From Actinomadura harenae (GTDB taxonomy: Bacteria; Actinomycetota; Actinomycetes; Streptosporangiales; Streptosporangiaceae): DNA of 64,000 bases. Position 1 is the first letter of the stretch; every line of letters starts with the position of its first letter. Both the position numbers and the translations under genes were made by a program. The DNA is taken from NCBI RefSeq assembly GCF_003696215.1, contig NZ_RFFG01000017.1:1-64000 (forward strand), read 5' to 3'. Positions 9,084 to 16,659 of this stretch are shown in pieces. Below the pieces are notes generated by a model. It was not told the origin of the DNA. It was given only the letters and a program-made list of their open reading frames with translations, and did not search any database.

Positions 9084-9674
9084 ATGCCTTCGCGGATCGC
9101 CCGCACCGCCGCGACCGCCGCCATCGCCTCGACCGCCCTGGTCGCCCTCACCGCCACCCCGGCCCACGCCGCCGGAGTCACCCCACCCGCCTGGCCGATC
9201 ACCGCCACCGGATCCGACGTCCGTTTCACCATCAATGCCTCGGCGCCGTACACGATCGTCTGCTCGTCGATGTCGCTCAAGTTCACCACCCCGGCCTCGG
9301 GCTATGGCCCAGTGAACGTGAGCCCCGGCACGCCGGGGAACCCGAGCTTCACCAACTGCGGCGACAACTATGCGAGGTTCTGGGTCGCCGCCTCCGCCGG
9401 GACGTGGACCTGGACCGGAGCGTCCGGGCCGCCGCCCGCGATGAAGATCGGTGTCCCCGGCGGCGGGCTGACCCTCACCCTCTCCGGCCTCCCGGGTTGC
9501 ACGATAAGCGCGAGACCGACGGTGATCACCCTCACTGCCGGCGGTGCCTGGTTCAGGGTGTTCAACGCGCCGATCCAGGCCGCCGCCTCTCCTTCGTGCG
9601 GGATCCCGGGTGGGGTCCTGACGCTCGGCTTCTCAGCCTCTCTCTCGCCCAGCACCGTGGTCGACATCACCTGA
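9084..9674 (+). CDS. Small secreted protein, tandem paralogue 2
   Basis: 196 residues, signal peptide ending near AHAA (about residue 30). It shares with the preceding gene the identical N-terminus MPSRI, the TPASGYGPVNVSPGTPGNPSFTNC block and LPGCT, and the untranslated leader TCCGTCCTGAGAGAGGACGC. The second half diverges. It lies 132 bp after its paralogue with no separate promoter that I can see, so co-transcription is likely. Function unknown; a surface or matrix role is only a guess from the secretion signal. Confidence 0.78.
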   Translation: MPSRIARTAATAAIASTALVALTATPAHAAGVTPPAWPITATGSDVRFTINASAPYTIVCSSMSLKFTTPASGYGPVNVSPGTPGNPSFTNCGDNYARFWVAASAGTWTWTGASGPPPAMKIGVPGGGLTLTLSGLPGCTISARPTVITLTAGGAWFRVFNAPIQAAASPSCGIPGGVLTLGFSASLSPSTVVDIT

Positions 9675-9799
9675 CCGTGCTCTGGCAGGGGCCGTACGCC
9701 TGCCGCGTCCGTCTTCGTGTGGGGCCGACGTGGCGGAGCGGGTGTGGTTGACAGGGCGGTGCGGATTTGGCCGGTTGAGGTCGCTGTGCGGCGAAGGTC

Positions 9800-9828
9800 T
9801 TGACCTGAGACACTCCCAGGTTTCTATT
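9800..9828 (+). promoter_or_regulatory. Promoter related to the one at 8251
   Basis: TTGACC (9800-9805), 17-bp spacer, TCTATT (9823-9828). Aligned base by base with 8251-8281, 24 of 31 positions agree, including TGA-ACAC in the spacer and the run GGTTTCTA across the -10. This suggests that the Vgb-like gene at 9864 and the secreted paralogues at 8346/9084 answer to the same factor. Confidence 0.5.
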
Positions 9829-9863
9829 GGGTGCCCCGGATCTTGATAGAAGGAGGCGATGGC

Positions 9864-11747
9864 ATGCGCCGTCGACGCAATCGCGCCGCGGCCGTGGCAC
9901 TCACGGCCGTCCTCGGCACGGCCCCCGTGGCCCTGCCGTCCGCCGCCCACGCGGCGGACGCGACCGAGTTCGGGCTCTCCATCCCGGACGTGACGCCGAC
10001 GGGCGTCGCGGCGGCGAGCGGCGGCGGTGCCTGGTTCACCGAGTCCCAGGGCGGCATCGGCCGGGTCACCACGGACGGAAAGATCACCGAGTACCCGATC
10101 CCGAGGAACTCCGCCAAGGGCACCGGGTTCCCGGACGCGATCGCCACCGCCTCCGACGGCGCGGTGTGGTTCACCGACGTCTCCGGCATGGTGCCGCGGG
10201 TCGGGCGGGTCGACCCGGCGAGCGGCGCGGTGGCGACGTTCGAGCCGTCCGCGGACGCGCTCCCGGGCGCCCAGATCAGCGGAATCGCGGCGGGCGCGAA
10301 CGGCGCGATGTGGTTCACGACCGGTTACAACGGGTCGATCGTGAAGATCACCGCCTCTGGTTCGGCCGGTGTCCTCACGACCTTCGCGACCGGCCTCAGC
10401 CCGTACTCGGTCACCGTCGGCCCCGACCAGGCCGTGTGGTTCACCTCGCTGGACGGCCAGATCGGACGGCTCGACCCGGCGACCGGCGCGGTCACCACGT
10501 ACGCCGCGCCCGGCGCGATGGGAGGCGCCCCCGCGGTCGGCGAGATCACCTCGGGCGGCGGCAAGGTCTGGTTCACCGAGCCGGGCAACGGCAAGATCGG
10601 CTCGGTGGATCCGGCGTCCGGGCAGATCAGCGAGTTCGCCGTGCCGACCAGCGGTGCGCGTCCGACCGGCCTGACGGTGAGTCAGGACGGCGCGGTCTGG
10701 TTCACCGAGTCGTCCTCGTCCAACCTCGGCAAGCTCGACCCGTCCACCGGTCAGATCAGCGAGTACCCGCTGCCGGCCACCCTCTCGGGGCCGTTCCGGG
10801 TGACGGTCGGCGCGGACGGCAAGATCTGGTATTCCGCGCCCGGCCGCGGCCGTGTCGGCTATGTGGACCCGGCCGACCCGCCGTCCGGCTTCGCGCACTC
10901 GGCGACGCCCGGGTACGGCCCGGGGTTCCCGACCATGGTGTCGGCGACCCAGAACCGCTGCCCGAGCAACAGCCTCTGCATCTCGCAGGTCACGACGGGC
11001 GGCAACACCAAGATCGGATCCTTCGCGCTGGACCTGCCGCCCGCGGCGATCCGGATCACGGGATACATCGGCAACCCCGATTCGACGGGCAACCCGGTGC
11101 TGAACCCGCCGGTCTCCGGCAAGCAGTTCGAGGGGACCCCGGTGGAGGTCCCGGGCGGCCTGATCGGGCAACTGCCGCTGATCGGCCCGATCCTCGGCAA
11201 GACCCCGGCGGCGATGTGGGACGTCAACAAGCTCACCGTCAGCCAGACCCTCGCCGGGCCGGTGCACGTCCTTCAGGTTCCCGGCGGGTTCGGCGCGCAG
11301 GCCAGCCTCAACATCCACCTCAACAACACCCTGCTCGGCTCGAACTGCGTGATCGGCCCGGTGCAGGCCAGCCTCTCGCCGACCTTCACCGGCGGTAGCT
11401 TCCTGAACGACCCGCAGCTCGGCTGGTCGGGCGGCCAGATGGAGATCAACGCGCCGATCGCCATTCCCAAGGCGTCCGGCTGTGGCCCGTTCGGCCTCCT
11501 GGACGGCGTCATCAACCAGATGATGGGCCTGCCCTCACCGGCGGCGAACAACAGCATGAACCTCACCGGCATCCTGACCTTCGGCATCGGCGCCAACGCC
11601 TCGAACGTGCCGGACGGCCTGAAGGCCAACCCGTCCAACCCCACGGTCGCGAAGCTCCGTTCGGCGCTCCAGGCCAAGAAGCACGCCACCAAGCCCGCCG
11701 CCCACGTCGCCAAGAAGCACACCTACAACCTCAAGTCCCGCCACTGA
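9864..11747 (+). CDS. Secreted Vgb/SMP30-like beta-propeller protein with C-terminal beta domain
   Basis: 627 residues. A signal peptide (about 1-33, ending AHAA) precedes about six repeats with the virginiamycin-B-lyase pattern G-AVWFTE/D...IGR-DP--G---EF (residues about 35-345). The C-terminal 280 residues are a separate domain (LNIHLNNTLLGSNCVIG, SLSPTFTGGSF) resembling secreted actinobacterial proteins of unknown role, and the tail is Lys/His-rich, which could bind wall polymers. An AAGGAGG site fixes ATG 9864. The propeller family includes streptogramin lyases, but whether lyase catalytic residues are present was not checked, and the extra domain and export argue against simple drug inactivation. 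It probably shares regulation with the two genes before it. Confidence 0.85.
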   Translation: MRRRRNRAAAVALTAVLGTAPVALPSAAHAADATEFGLSIPDVTPTGVAAASGGGAWFTESQGGIGRVTTDGKITEYPIPRNSAKGTGFPDAIATASDGAVWFTDVSGMVPRVGRVDPASGAVATFEPSADALPGAQISGIAAGANGAMWFTTGYNGSIVKITASGSAGVLTTFATGLSPYSVTVGPDQAVWFTSLDGQIGRLDPATGAVTTYAAPGAMGGAPAVGEITSGGGKVWFTEPGNGKIGSVDPASGQISEFAVPTSGARPTGLTVSQDGAVWFTESSSSNLGKLDPSTGQISEYPLPATLSGPFRVTVGADGKIWYSAPGRGRVGYVDPADPPSGFAHSATPGYGPGFPTMVSATQNRCPSNSLCISQVTTGGNTKIGSFALDLPPAAIRITGYIGNPDSTGNPVLNPPVSGKQFEGTPVEVPGGLIGQLPLIGPILGKTPAAMWDVNKLTVSQTLAGPVHVLQVPGGFGAQASLNIHLNNTLLGSNCVIGPVQASLSPTFTGGSFLNDPQLGWSGGQMEINAPIAIPKASGCGPFGLLDGVINQMMGLPSPAANNSMNLTGILTFGIGANASNVPDGLKANPSNPTVAKLRSALQAKKHATKPAAHVAKKHTYNLKSRH

Positions 11748-11770
11748 CCCGGTAGGCATCTAAGACGCGC

Positions 11771-11804
11771 AAGGGACCAGCCTGACGACACAGGCTGGTC
11801 CCTT
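11771..11804 (+). terminator. Strong hairpin terminator after 9864 gene
   Basis: A perfect 14-bp stem (AAGGGACCAGCCTG / CAGGCTGGTCCCTT) with a 6-base loop 23 bp after the stop codon. There is no U tract, as is common in actinomycetes. A related hairpin with the same GGCTGGTCCC arm occurs at 35061-35093. Confidence 0.85.
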
Positions 11805-11983
11805 GCAGCGTCGTCCCACCTCAACCACCTTCGCCGGCCCCTCAACGCACCCGGCCCTAGCCGACCCACACGCAGCGCGCCGCCCAAACACACGAGCACC
11901 AACTGAGCTCGTCAGCTCGTGCGCCACGAACACCCGAGCCAAGCTTCCCTGCGGACCCCAGGGGGTCTCCTCGAGGACAGCAG

Positions 11984-12007
11984 AGCCCCCGACCGAGGAC
12001 GGGGGCT
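11984..12007 (-). terminator. Hairpin terminator after DUF397 gene
   Basis: Arms AGCCCCCG / CGGGGGCT with an 8-base loop, 16 bp beyond the stop of the minus-strand DUF397 gene. The same AGCCCCCG-type stem follows two of the DUF397 genes at 63034-63754. Confidence 0.7.
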
Positions 12008-12022
12008 CGCAGGGGGTGGCGT

Positions 12023-12220
12023 CTACAGGTCAAGCAATCCTTCGCGGATCACCGAGGTCAGCGCAGTGAGCTCGCTGCGAGTGATCTCGAAGTGGCCGTT
12101 CTGCGGGTTCTTGGAGTCACGGACTCCCACAGCCCCGTCGATCGAAGCCAGTTCCACGCAGGTGCCCTCTTGGTTGCTGTAGCTGGACTTACGCCACTGA
12201 GCAAGCTCAATGTGGTGCAT
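12023..12220 (-). CDS. DUF397 protein (WhiJ-module partner)
   Basis: 65 residues with the standard DUF397 pattern: WRKSSYS near the N-terminus, then G-CVELA, VGVRDSKNP and a C-terminal F-I-R---L stretch. Such small proteins are encoded beside XRE/DUF5753 regulators in Streptomyces and relatives (whiJ and abaA-type clusters) and are thought to act with them; the biochemistry is unsettled. Here it is the last gene of a minus-strand set XRE (13440), DUF397 (12540), DUF397. Confidence 0.93.
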   Translation of the reverse strand: MHHIELAQWRKSSYSNQEGTCVELASIDGAVGVRDSKNPQNGHFEITRSELTALTSVIREGLLDL

Positions 12221-12336
12221 CGGAACTCTCCAGTCGGTCAGTTCAAGAGTGCGTCGTATTGGCTGCGACCATCGCCAGGCTGTCTGGCGGGCTCACTGGG
12301 AAGCATCCGGAGTCCGAAGGCTTCTTCCGTGATCGA

Positions 12337-12540
12337 TCAGAGGTCGTACTTGCCGGTCTTCGCCTCACGAACGAAGGCGGCGAAGGCGGCCCGCTCCACC
12401 TGGATCATCGGGCCGGGACGGTTCTTGGTGTCGCGGACGGCGACTGTCGAGGCGAGGCTGGCCAGTTCGACGCATGCTCCCTGCTCGCCGGTGTAGCTGC
12501 TGGTGCGCCAGTTGGCATGGGGGAATGAGCTCTGCGGCAT
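12337..12540 (-). CDS. DUF397 protein (second copy)
   Basis: 67 residues: NWRTSSYTGEQGACVELA then VAVRDTKNRPGPMI and a helical C-terminus. It is about half identical to the neighbour at 12023, from which it is separated by 116 bp, so the pair looks like a local duplication. It starts 27 bp after the XRE gene stop. Confidence 0.92.
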   Translation of the reverse strand: MPQSSFPHANWRTSSYTGEQGACVELASLASTVAVRDTKNRPGPMIQVERAAFAAFVREAKTGKYDL

Positions 12541-12567
12541 TGGTACGTCTCTCGTGTGGCGGTTAGG

Positions 12568-13440
12568 TCACGACGCCTGAGCCTCAAAGACGCGCGCCCT
12601 GGCGTCGATGAGATCCAGGCTAGCCTGCGCGCTGAGGGCATCGCCGGTCAGCCGCTGGAACGCGACCTTGACCTTGGCGACGTCCACATCGTCTTCCTCC
12701 AGCAGTTCCCCGGTGATGGTCTCGGTGTAGACGGCATCGGGGTCCTGCGGCTCAGGGAACTCCAGCATGGTGAAGGGCCCACCCATGCCTGCGTGTGCGC
12801 CAGCCGCGAACGGTGCGACCTGAATGGTCACCTTGGGTAGCTCGCTCAGCCTGATCATGTGGCGCAGCTGGGCGGCCATCACAGTCGCATCGCCCACAGG
12901 GCGCCAGAGGACGGCCTCATCGACGATCGCCCATAGGCGGAGCGGGTCACTCGCCTTCAGTGCCTTCTGCCGTTCCATGCGGATCTCGACGCGGTTTTTG
13001 ACGCTCTCGTCATCGAGCTCGGACGGCCCACGTCGCAGCAGCGCATACGCGTACTCCTGTGTTTGGAGCAGGCCCGGCACCATGAGCGCCTCGAACTGCA
13101 AGACGGACGCCGCTTCGGCCTCGAGCCCGATGTAGGTCGTGTAGGACTCGCTGATCATTTCGCGGTAGGGGTGCCACCAGCCGCGTTCGCGGCCCTGCCG
13201 GGCGAGCGTGAGTACCTCCTGCCGTTGGCGTTGATCGTCGACGGCGTACAGGTTCAGCAGGTCCTCCATGTCGCGCAGGTTCGGACGCGACCAGACCCCG
13301 CGCTCCATTTTGGCGACCTTGCCGACGGTCCAGCCGAGGCGCCTGTCGACCTCGACAGTTGTGAAGGCGTCCCCGCGGTAGGTCTTGAGCAGGGCGGAGA
13401 GCCTGCGACGACGAAGGGTCGGGCTCTGCCGGGTCGTCAT
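12568..13440 (-). CDS. XRE-family regulator with DUF5753 domain (WhiJ-like)
   Basis: 290 residues. The HTH occupies about residues 5-65 (LSALLKTYRG...VEVDRRLGWTVGKVAKMERG), followed by the DUF5753 domain (VLQFEALMVPGLLQTQEYAYAL, LWAIVDEAVLWRPVG, TIQVAPFAAGAHAGMGGPF, YTETITGELLEE). I start at ATG 13440 because AAGGAGG sits 6 bp before it; a GTG at 13458 would put that site inside the gene. It heads an operon with two DUF397 genes. An inverted repeat lies in the divergent region at 13528-13564. The family is known from developmental control in Streptomyces; a role here is inferred. Confidence 0.93.
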   Translation of the reverse strand: MTTRQSPTLRRRRLSALLKTYRGDAFTTVEVDRRLGWTVGKVAKMERGVWSRPNLRDMEDLLNLYAVDDQRQRQEVLTLARQGRERGWWHPYREMISESYTTYIGLEAEAASVLQFEALMVPGLLQTQEYAYALLRRGPSELDDESVKNRVEIRMERQKALKASDPLRLWAIVDEAVLWRPVGDATVMAAQLRHMIRLSELPKVTIQVAPFAAGAHAGMGGPFTMLEFPEPQDPDAVYTETITGELLEEDDVDVAKVKVAFQRLTGDALSAQASLDLIDARARVFEAQAS

Positions 13441-13527
13441 GGCGGCCTCCTTGCTCACGGTGGGTGAAGTGATCGTAGCCAGCCCCCATCATGCGCGTCG
13501 GCGACGCAGACATCTCGGCACTTTCTG

Positions 13528-13564
13528 GACGATGTCAATTAGCCTATGGCGAGTTTGCATCGTC
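13528..13564. promoter_or_regulatory. Inverted repeat GACGATG-N23-CATCGTC
   Basis: Perfect 7-bp arms at 13528-13534 and 13558-13564, 30 bp apart (about three helical turns), in the divergent region between the XRE gene and the small gene at 13643. The intervening bases are AT-rich for this genome (CAATTAGCCTATGG). This is the expected place for an autoregulatory XRE operator. Confidence 0.4.
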
Positions 13565-13642
13565 TAGTGCACCATGGACCCGTACCCGGTCCAGCGAGTT
13601 GTCGCGAGCCGCTCCAAGGCCGTGACAGTGAGTGAGGTCGAG

Positions 13643-13924
13643 ATGGCGGATGGTGCAGTGCCCGAAGGGGCGCCCGGCGGCGAACACCTGGAACGACTCC
13701 GACTTGAGAACCACCTCCTCAAGCAGATCGTCCGGCAGCTCACCGGCTGGTATCCGGGCTGGGACGACACGGGTCGCCTCTACGCGACCCGGGATCAGAA
13801 GCTCACTTCCGCCGAGGTCGACGCCGGAGTGCTCCGCACCGTCCAGGCGGACACCGCGGCCCAGCTCGTGAGCGCCATCCGCCGCGAGCTCAACAAGATC
13901 ATCGCGACGTCCTGTGCGCGATGA
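13643..13924 (+). CDS. Small hypothetical protein
   Basis: 93 residues from ATG 13643, which has GAGG 5 bp upstream; the frame also allows ATG 13574. The N-terminal third is a heptad-like helix (HLERLRLENHLLKQIVRQL), then a segment with GWYPGWDDTGRLYA and a C-terminal helix. GC3 becomes high only from about 13670, supporting the shorter form. It is divergent from the XRE gene and begins a plus-strand run of small genes that ends with a GHKL ATPase. The first helix suggests dimerisation. No family recognised. Confidence 0.6.
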   Translation: MADGAVPEGAPGGEHLERLRLENHLLKQIVRQLTGWYPGWDDTGRLYATRDQKLTSAEVDAGVLRTVQADTAAQLVSAIRRELNKIIATSCAR

Positions 13925-14020
13925 CCCGCCCGATTCCTGATCACGGGCGCGCGCTGGGATGCCGGTAGTTCCGTCAGCCGGATTCTGGGGCGCGTGCCTC
14001 GCCAAGCCATCGGAGTTCCG

Positions 14021-14317
14021 ATGAGTGATCCGCTTGAAGGGCTCGCCGACGCACTTGCTGCTCGCGGGCTCAGCACCAAGTTCATCCCCGACGCCGACGG
14101 TGCCCCGGGCGAGTCCCTCCTCGTCCGGATCAGGGGTGTGCCCAGCATCGGCGACACGATCCGCCTCATCGAAGGACGGATGGTCGATTCCGTCGGCGCT
14201 GATCTGGGCGCCGCAGACGAGGCCGACGCGGTCGCCGCGACCATCGCGCTCCGCATGGCGACGCCCGCCCGCTTCGCCGACCACATCCGCGCCAACCCGC
14301 CGAGGGGCGCCACGTGA
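14021..14317 (+). CDS. Small acidic hypothetical protein
   Basis: 98 residues, ATG 14021 behind CGGAG. The sequence looks like one compact alpha/beta domain (LVRIRGVPSIGDTIRLIEGRMVDSVGADLG) with a C-terminal helix; no motif is recognised. It is 96 bp after the preceding small gene and 125 bp before the GHKL ATPase, in the same direction. Such short genes of unknown function are common in WhiJ-like islands. Codon use is normal for this genome, which is the main support for it being real. Confidence 0.6.
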   Translation: MSDPLEGLADALAARGLSTKFIPDADGAPGESLLVRIRGVPSIGDTIRLIEGRMVDSVGADLGAADEADAVAATIALRMATPARFADHIRANPPRGAT

Positions 14318-14442
14318 GCATCGAGGTCCTGTCCTCCGCACGCTCACCGCCCTGATCGTCGGGCAACGGATCACATCGCGATGCTGACGCGCCTGTCGGC
14401 CGGCCATGGGCACCAGGCGCTGGACAAGGAGGATCAGGAGAG

Positions 14443-14925
14443 ATGGTCACGACGACGTGGAGGTACAGCACGGCGGTCGAATGGCTGCACGGGCCCGGCC
14501 AGATGCGCTGGCGGCGCACGTTCTCCGGCGATCCGGAGCAGGTGCCGATCGCCCGTCGTTTCGCCCGGGCGATGTTCGCCGGAGAGCAGTGCGCCGACGT
14601 GGTCGAGTTCGTCGTCGCGGAGCTGGCCGGTAACACCCTTCGGCACACACGCTCGTCCAAGTCGGACGGCTGGTTCGGTGTCGAGTTCGCCTACGGTGAC
14701 CCTGTCTACGTCGGGATCACCGACATGGGTGGCGGCGGCATCCCCGCCGTGCTCCAGGTCGACGGGAACCGGGAGAGCGGACGCGGCCTGTACGTGGTGT
14801 CGCAGCTCGCGCTTGCCTTGGGCATTCACGGCAGCCCTGCCCTCGGTCACACCGTCTGGGTGGACATCGACCGCCACAAGACCCTGGAAACCCCACCCGG
14901 ACTCGCCGTCGCGCTGGTCTCTTAG
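14443..14925 (+). CDS. Stand-alone GHKL ATPase (RsbW-like)
   Basis: 160 residues forming a single HATPase_c domain: N box VVAELAGNTLRHT (about residue 60), G1 box ITDMGGGGIP and G2 box ESGRGLYVV, all intact. Proteins like this are anti-sigma-type kinases or their relatives and recur in actinomycete whiJ/abaA clusters next to XRE and DUF397 genes. A partner anti-anti-sigma or sigma factor gene is not in the window. A related ATPase at 42618 beside another XRE/DUF397 pair is frameshifted. Confidence 0.88.
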   Translation: MVTTTWRYSTAVEWLHGPGQMRWRRTFSGDPEQVPIARRFARAMFAGEQCADVVEFVVAELAGNTLRHTRSSKSDGWFGVEFAYGDPVYVGITDMGGGGIPAVLQVDGNRESGRGLYVVSQLALALGIHGSPALGHTVWVDIDRHKTLETPPGLAVALVS

Positions 14926-15017
14926 AACTCCTGACGAGATGGCGTACTCCGGCCGGAAGCCGTTGGCCAACCGAGGCGGAGGTGAGTCAAGATCGCCTCA
15001 ACGTCGAGGGAGGCGGC

Positions 15018-15449
15018 ATGGTGACGGCTGAGCGGTTGGATCTGGCCCTGCTGCGCGATGACGAAGGCAACAGCGTGCGCATCACCGTGCTCGGCCCCTT
15101 GCAGGGTGTGGCCGGTGGGCTCTCCGCGGAGATCGTCGTCGACACGCCGTTCGTGGCAGGCCGCGTTGCCCTCTCGTTGTGGCGATCTCGGCTCACCGAG
15201 TGGGGCGAGGCACTGGACCGCCTGGGGGCCGGTGAGGACATCGCCTGGCTGCACGTCCAGCGCGGGCCGGCCGTCCACATCCACTTGAACGGCGAGCGTG
15301 ACTGCCCCGAGGTCGTCGTTGAGGACGTTCTCGTCTCGATGACGACCGTGCGGGTGCCCATCGACCTGCCGTCCGACTGGATCGCAACCCATCGAGGCAT
15401 GTTGGCCGCCGTCCTCGACGCCTGGGACGGGCACCTGTCACCGGAGTGA
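15018..15449 (+). CDS. Hypothetical protein, possibly DUF5959-like
   Basis: 143 residues from ATG 15018, which has GGGAGG six bp upstream; a start at 14982 is possible. The sequence alternates beta strands and short helices (VRITVLGPLQG, LSAEIVVDTPFVAG, VHIHLNGERDCPEVVVEDVLVSM). I associate it only loosely with the DUF5959 group of actinobacterial proteins. It follows the GHKL ATPase by 92 bp and may be co-transcribed. Function unknown. Confidence 0.65.
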   Translation: MVTAERLDLALLRDDEGNSVRITVLGPLQGVAGGLSAEIVVDTPFVAGRVALSLWRSRLTEWGEALDRLGAGEDIAWLHVQRGPAVHIHLNGERDCPEVVVEDVLVSMTTVRVPIDLPSDWIATHRGMLAAVLDAWDGHLSPE

Positions 15450-15530
15450 GTTCAGGCAGCGCCGCCAGATCAGGGAGGTTCTGCTGGTCCCGGGGGATGG
15501 GCGAGGTGGGGTCCTGTAGGTTCGCGCGGT

Positions 15531-16136
15531 GTGGGTGGGATTGCGGGGGCCGTGGCTTCGGCGGCTGGGATGTTCGCGGGGACGAACATCGACGACATCA
15601 TCGTTCTGACGGTGTTGTTCCTGTCGTCGCGGGCGACCGGTAGTCCTCGGGTCTGGCGGATCTGGGGTGGGCAGTACGCCGGGTTCGCCCTTCTGGTTCT
15701 GGTGTCGGTGGTCGCGGCGCTCGGGCTGACGATCGTGCCGGACGACTGGGTGGGGCTTCTTGGGCTTGTGCCTCTTGGGCTGGGCGTGAAGGGGCTGGTC
15801 TCGGCCGTCCGGGCGAAAGGGGACGGGGAGGGCGGGGTGCCCGCCGTTGCGGCGACTCTGCCTGCGGTGGCGGGGGTGACGATCGCCAACGGGGCCGACA
15901 ACATCTCCGTCTACACGCCGGTGTTCCGGACGGTCGGGACGGCGTCCACGGTGGTGATGGTCTGCGTGTTCCTGGTCGGGGTCGCGCTGTGGTGCCTGGC
16001 GGGGTCCGTGCTCGGGTCGCACAAGAAGGTCATCGAGCTCGTCGAGCGGCATGGGCACTGGTTCGTGCCGACCGTGTTCGTCGTGATCGGCGGAATCATC
16101 GTGGTCGAGTCCGGCGTTCTCGGACGGTTCGTCTAG
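15531..16136 (+). CDS. CadD-family cadmium/cation resistance transporter
   Basis: 201 residues with five or six hydrophobic segments. The motifs FAGTNIDDIIVLTVLF at the N-terminus and ANGADNISVYTPVF in the middle, each with acidic residues inside a membrane helix, are typical of CadD/LysE-superfamily cation exporters. The start is GTG 15531. It ends tail to tail with an ArsR sensor (4-bp overlap) whose metal site is intact, and the stump of a P-type ATPase lies just beyond, so this is the remainder of a metal-resistance locus. Confidence 0.88.
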   Translation: MGGIAGAVASAAGMFAGTNIDDIIVLTVLFLSSRATGSPRVWRIWGGQYAGFALLVLVSVVAALGLTIVPDDWVGLLGLVPLGLGVKGLVSAVRAKGDGEGGVPAVAATLPAVAGVTIANGADNISVYTPVFRTVGTASTVVMVCVFLVGVALWCLAGSVLGSHKKVIELVERHGHWFVPTVFVVIGGIIVVESGVLGRFV

Positions 16137-16420
16137 TCCTGCGGGTCGGTGAGGCCCAAGCGCAGGTGTTCCACGTGGTAGAGCGCCTGGTCGAGCAGGG
16201 CGGACACGTGGTCGTCGTACAGGGCGTAGACGATGTGGCGGCCCTGGCGGGTGCCGGTGACCAGGCCGAGGTTGCGGAGCAGGCGTAGCCGGTGGGAGCA
16301 GGCGGACTGCTCCATGCCGACCTCGGTGGCCAGTTCGGTCGCCGGGAGGGGCCCCTCGCGCAGGCGGGCCAGGATCAGCAGCCGGGACGGCGTGGCGAGG
16401 GCCTGGAGGGTGTTGGCCAC
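16133..16420 (-). CDS. ArsR/SmtB-family metal sensor, alpha-5 site
   Basis: 95 residues with the winged HTH (LPATELATEVGMEQSACSHRLRLL). The last helix contains D-x-H-x10-H-x2-H in YDDHVSALLDQALYHVEH, which matches the alpha-5 metal site of CzrA/SmtB/NmtR sensors that respond to Zn, Co or Ni. A CadC-type alpha-3N Cys pair is absent. It should repress a metal-efflux gene; the convergent CadD gene cannot share its promoter, while the ATPase stump at 16447 is divergent and in the right place for the original target. Confidence 0.9.
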   Translation of the reverse strand: MANTLQALATPSRLLILARLREGPLPATELATEVGMEQSACSHRLRLLRNLGLVTGTRQGRHIVYALYDDHVSALLDQALYHVEHLRLGLTDPQD

Positions 16421-16446
16421 GTGCGTCGCGCTCGCCGGGGTGAGCG

Positions 16447-16650
16447 GTGGCGCTGCCGCTGTACCTGGCGGGAGCCCCGGCGTGGACGTGGGGACCCCTG
16501 TTCGCGGCCGTGTTCATCACCGGCCTTGTCGTCTGGGACCTGGTCGGTTACCTGCCGCTGCCCCTCGGTGTCGCCGGGCACGAGGGCTCGACGGTGATCG
16601 TCGGCCTCAACGGGCTCCGGCTGCTCACCGGGTCCGCCTGGCGTCGCGCG
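16447..16650 (+). pseudogene. C-terminal stump of heavy-metal P1B-type ATPase
   Basis: About 65 codons read as a membrane segment FAAVFITGLVVWDLVG followed by LPLGVAGHEGSTVIVGLNGLRLL, the conserved last transmembrane part of CadA/ZntA/CtpV-type ATPases. No phosphorylation domain, metal-binding motif or other transmembrane helix is present: the preceding bases belong to the divergent ArsR promoter. After 16650 the frame runs on only as antisense of the glycosyltransferase. I read it as the 3' end of a deleted efflux ATPase, not a functional gene. Confidence 0.72.
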
Positions 16651-16659
16651 CAGCGGTGG

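Noticed and set aside
15434-15452. Third copy of the TTGTCA palindrome
   Set aside because: CTGTCACCGGAGTGAG matches the left half and centre only, the right arm fails, and it is the last codons of the gene at 15018.
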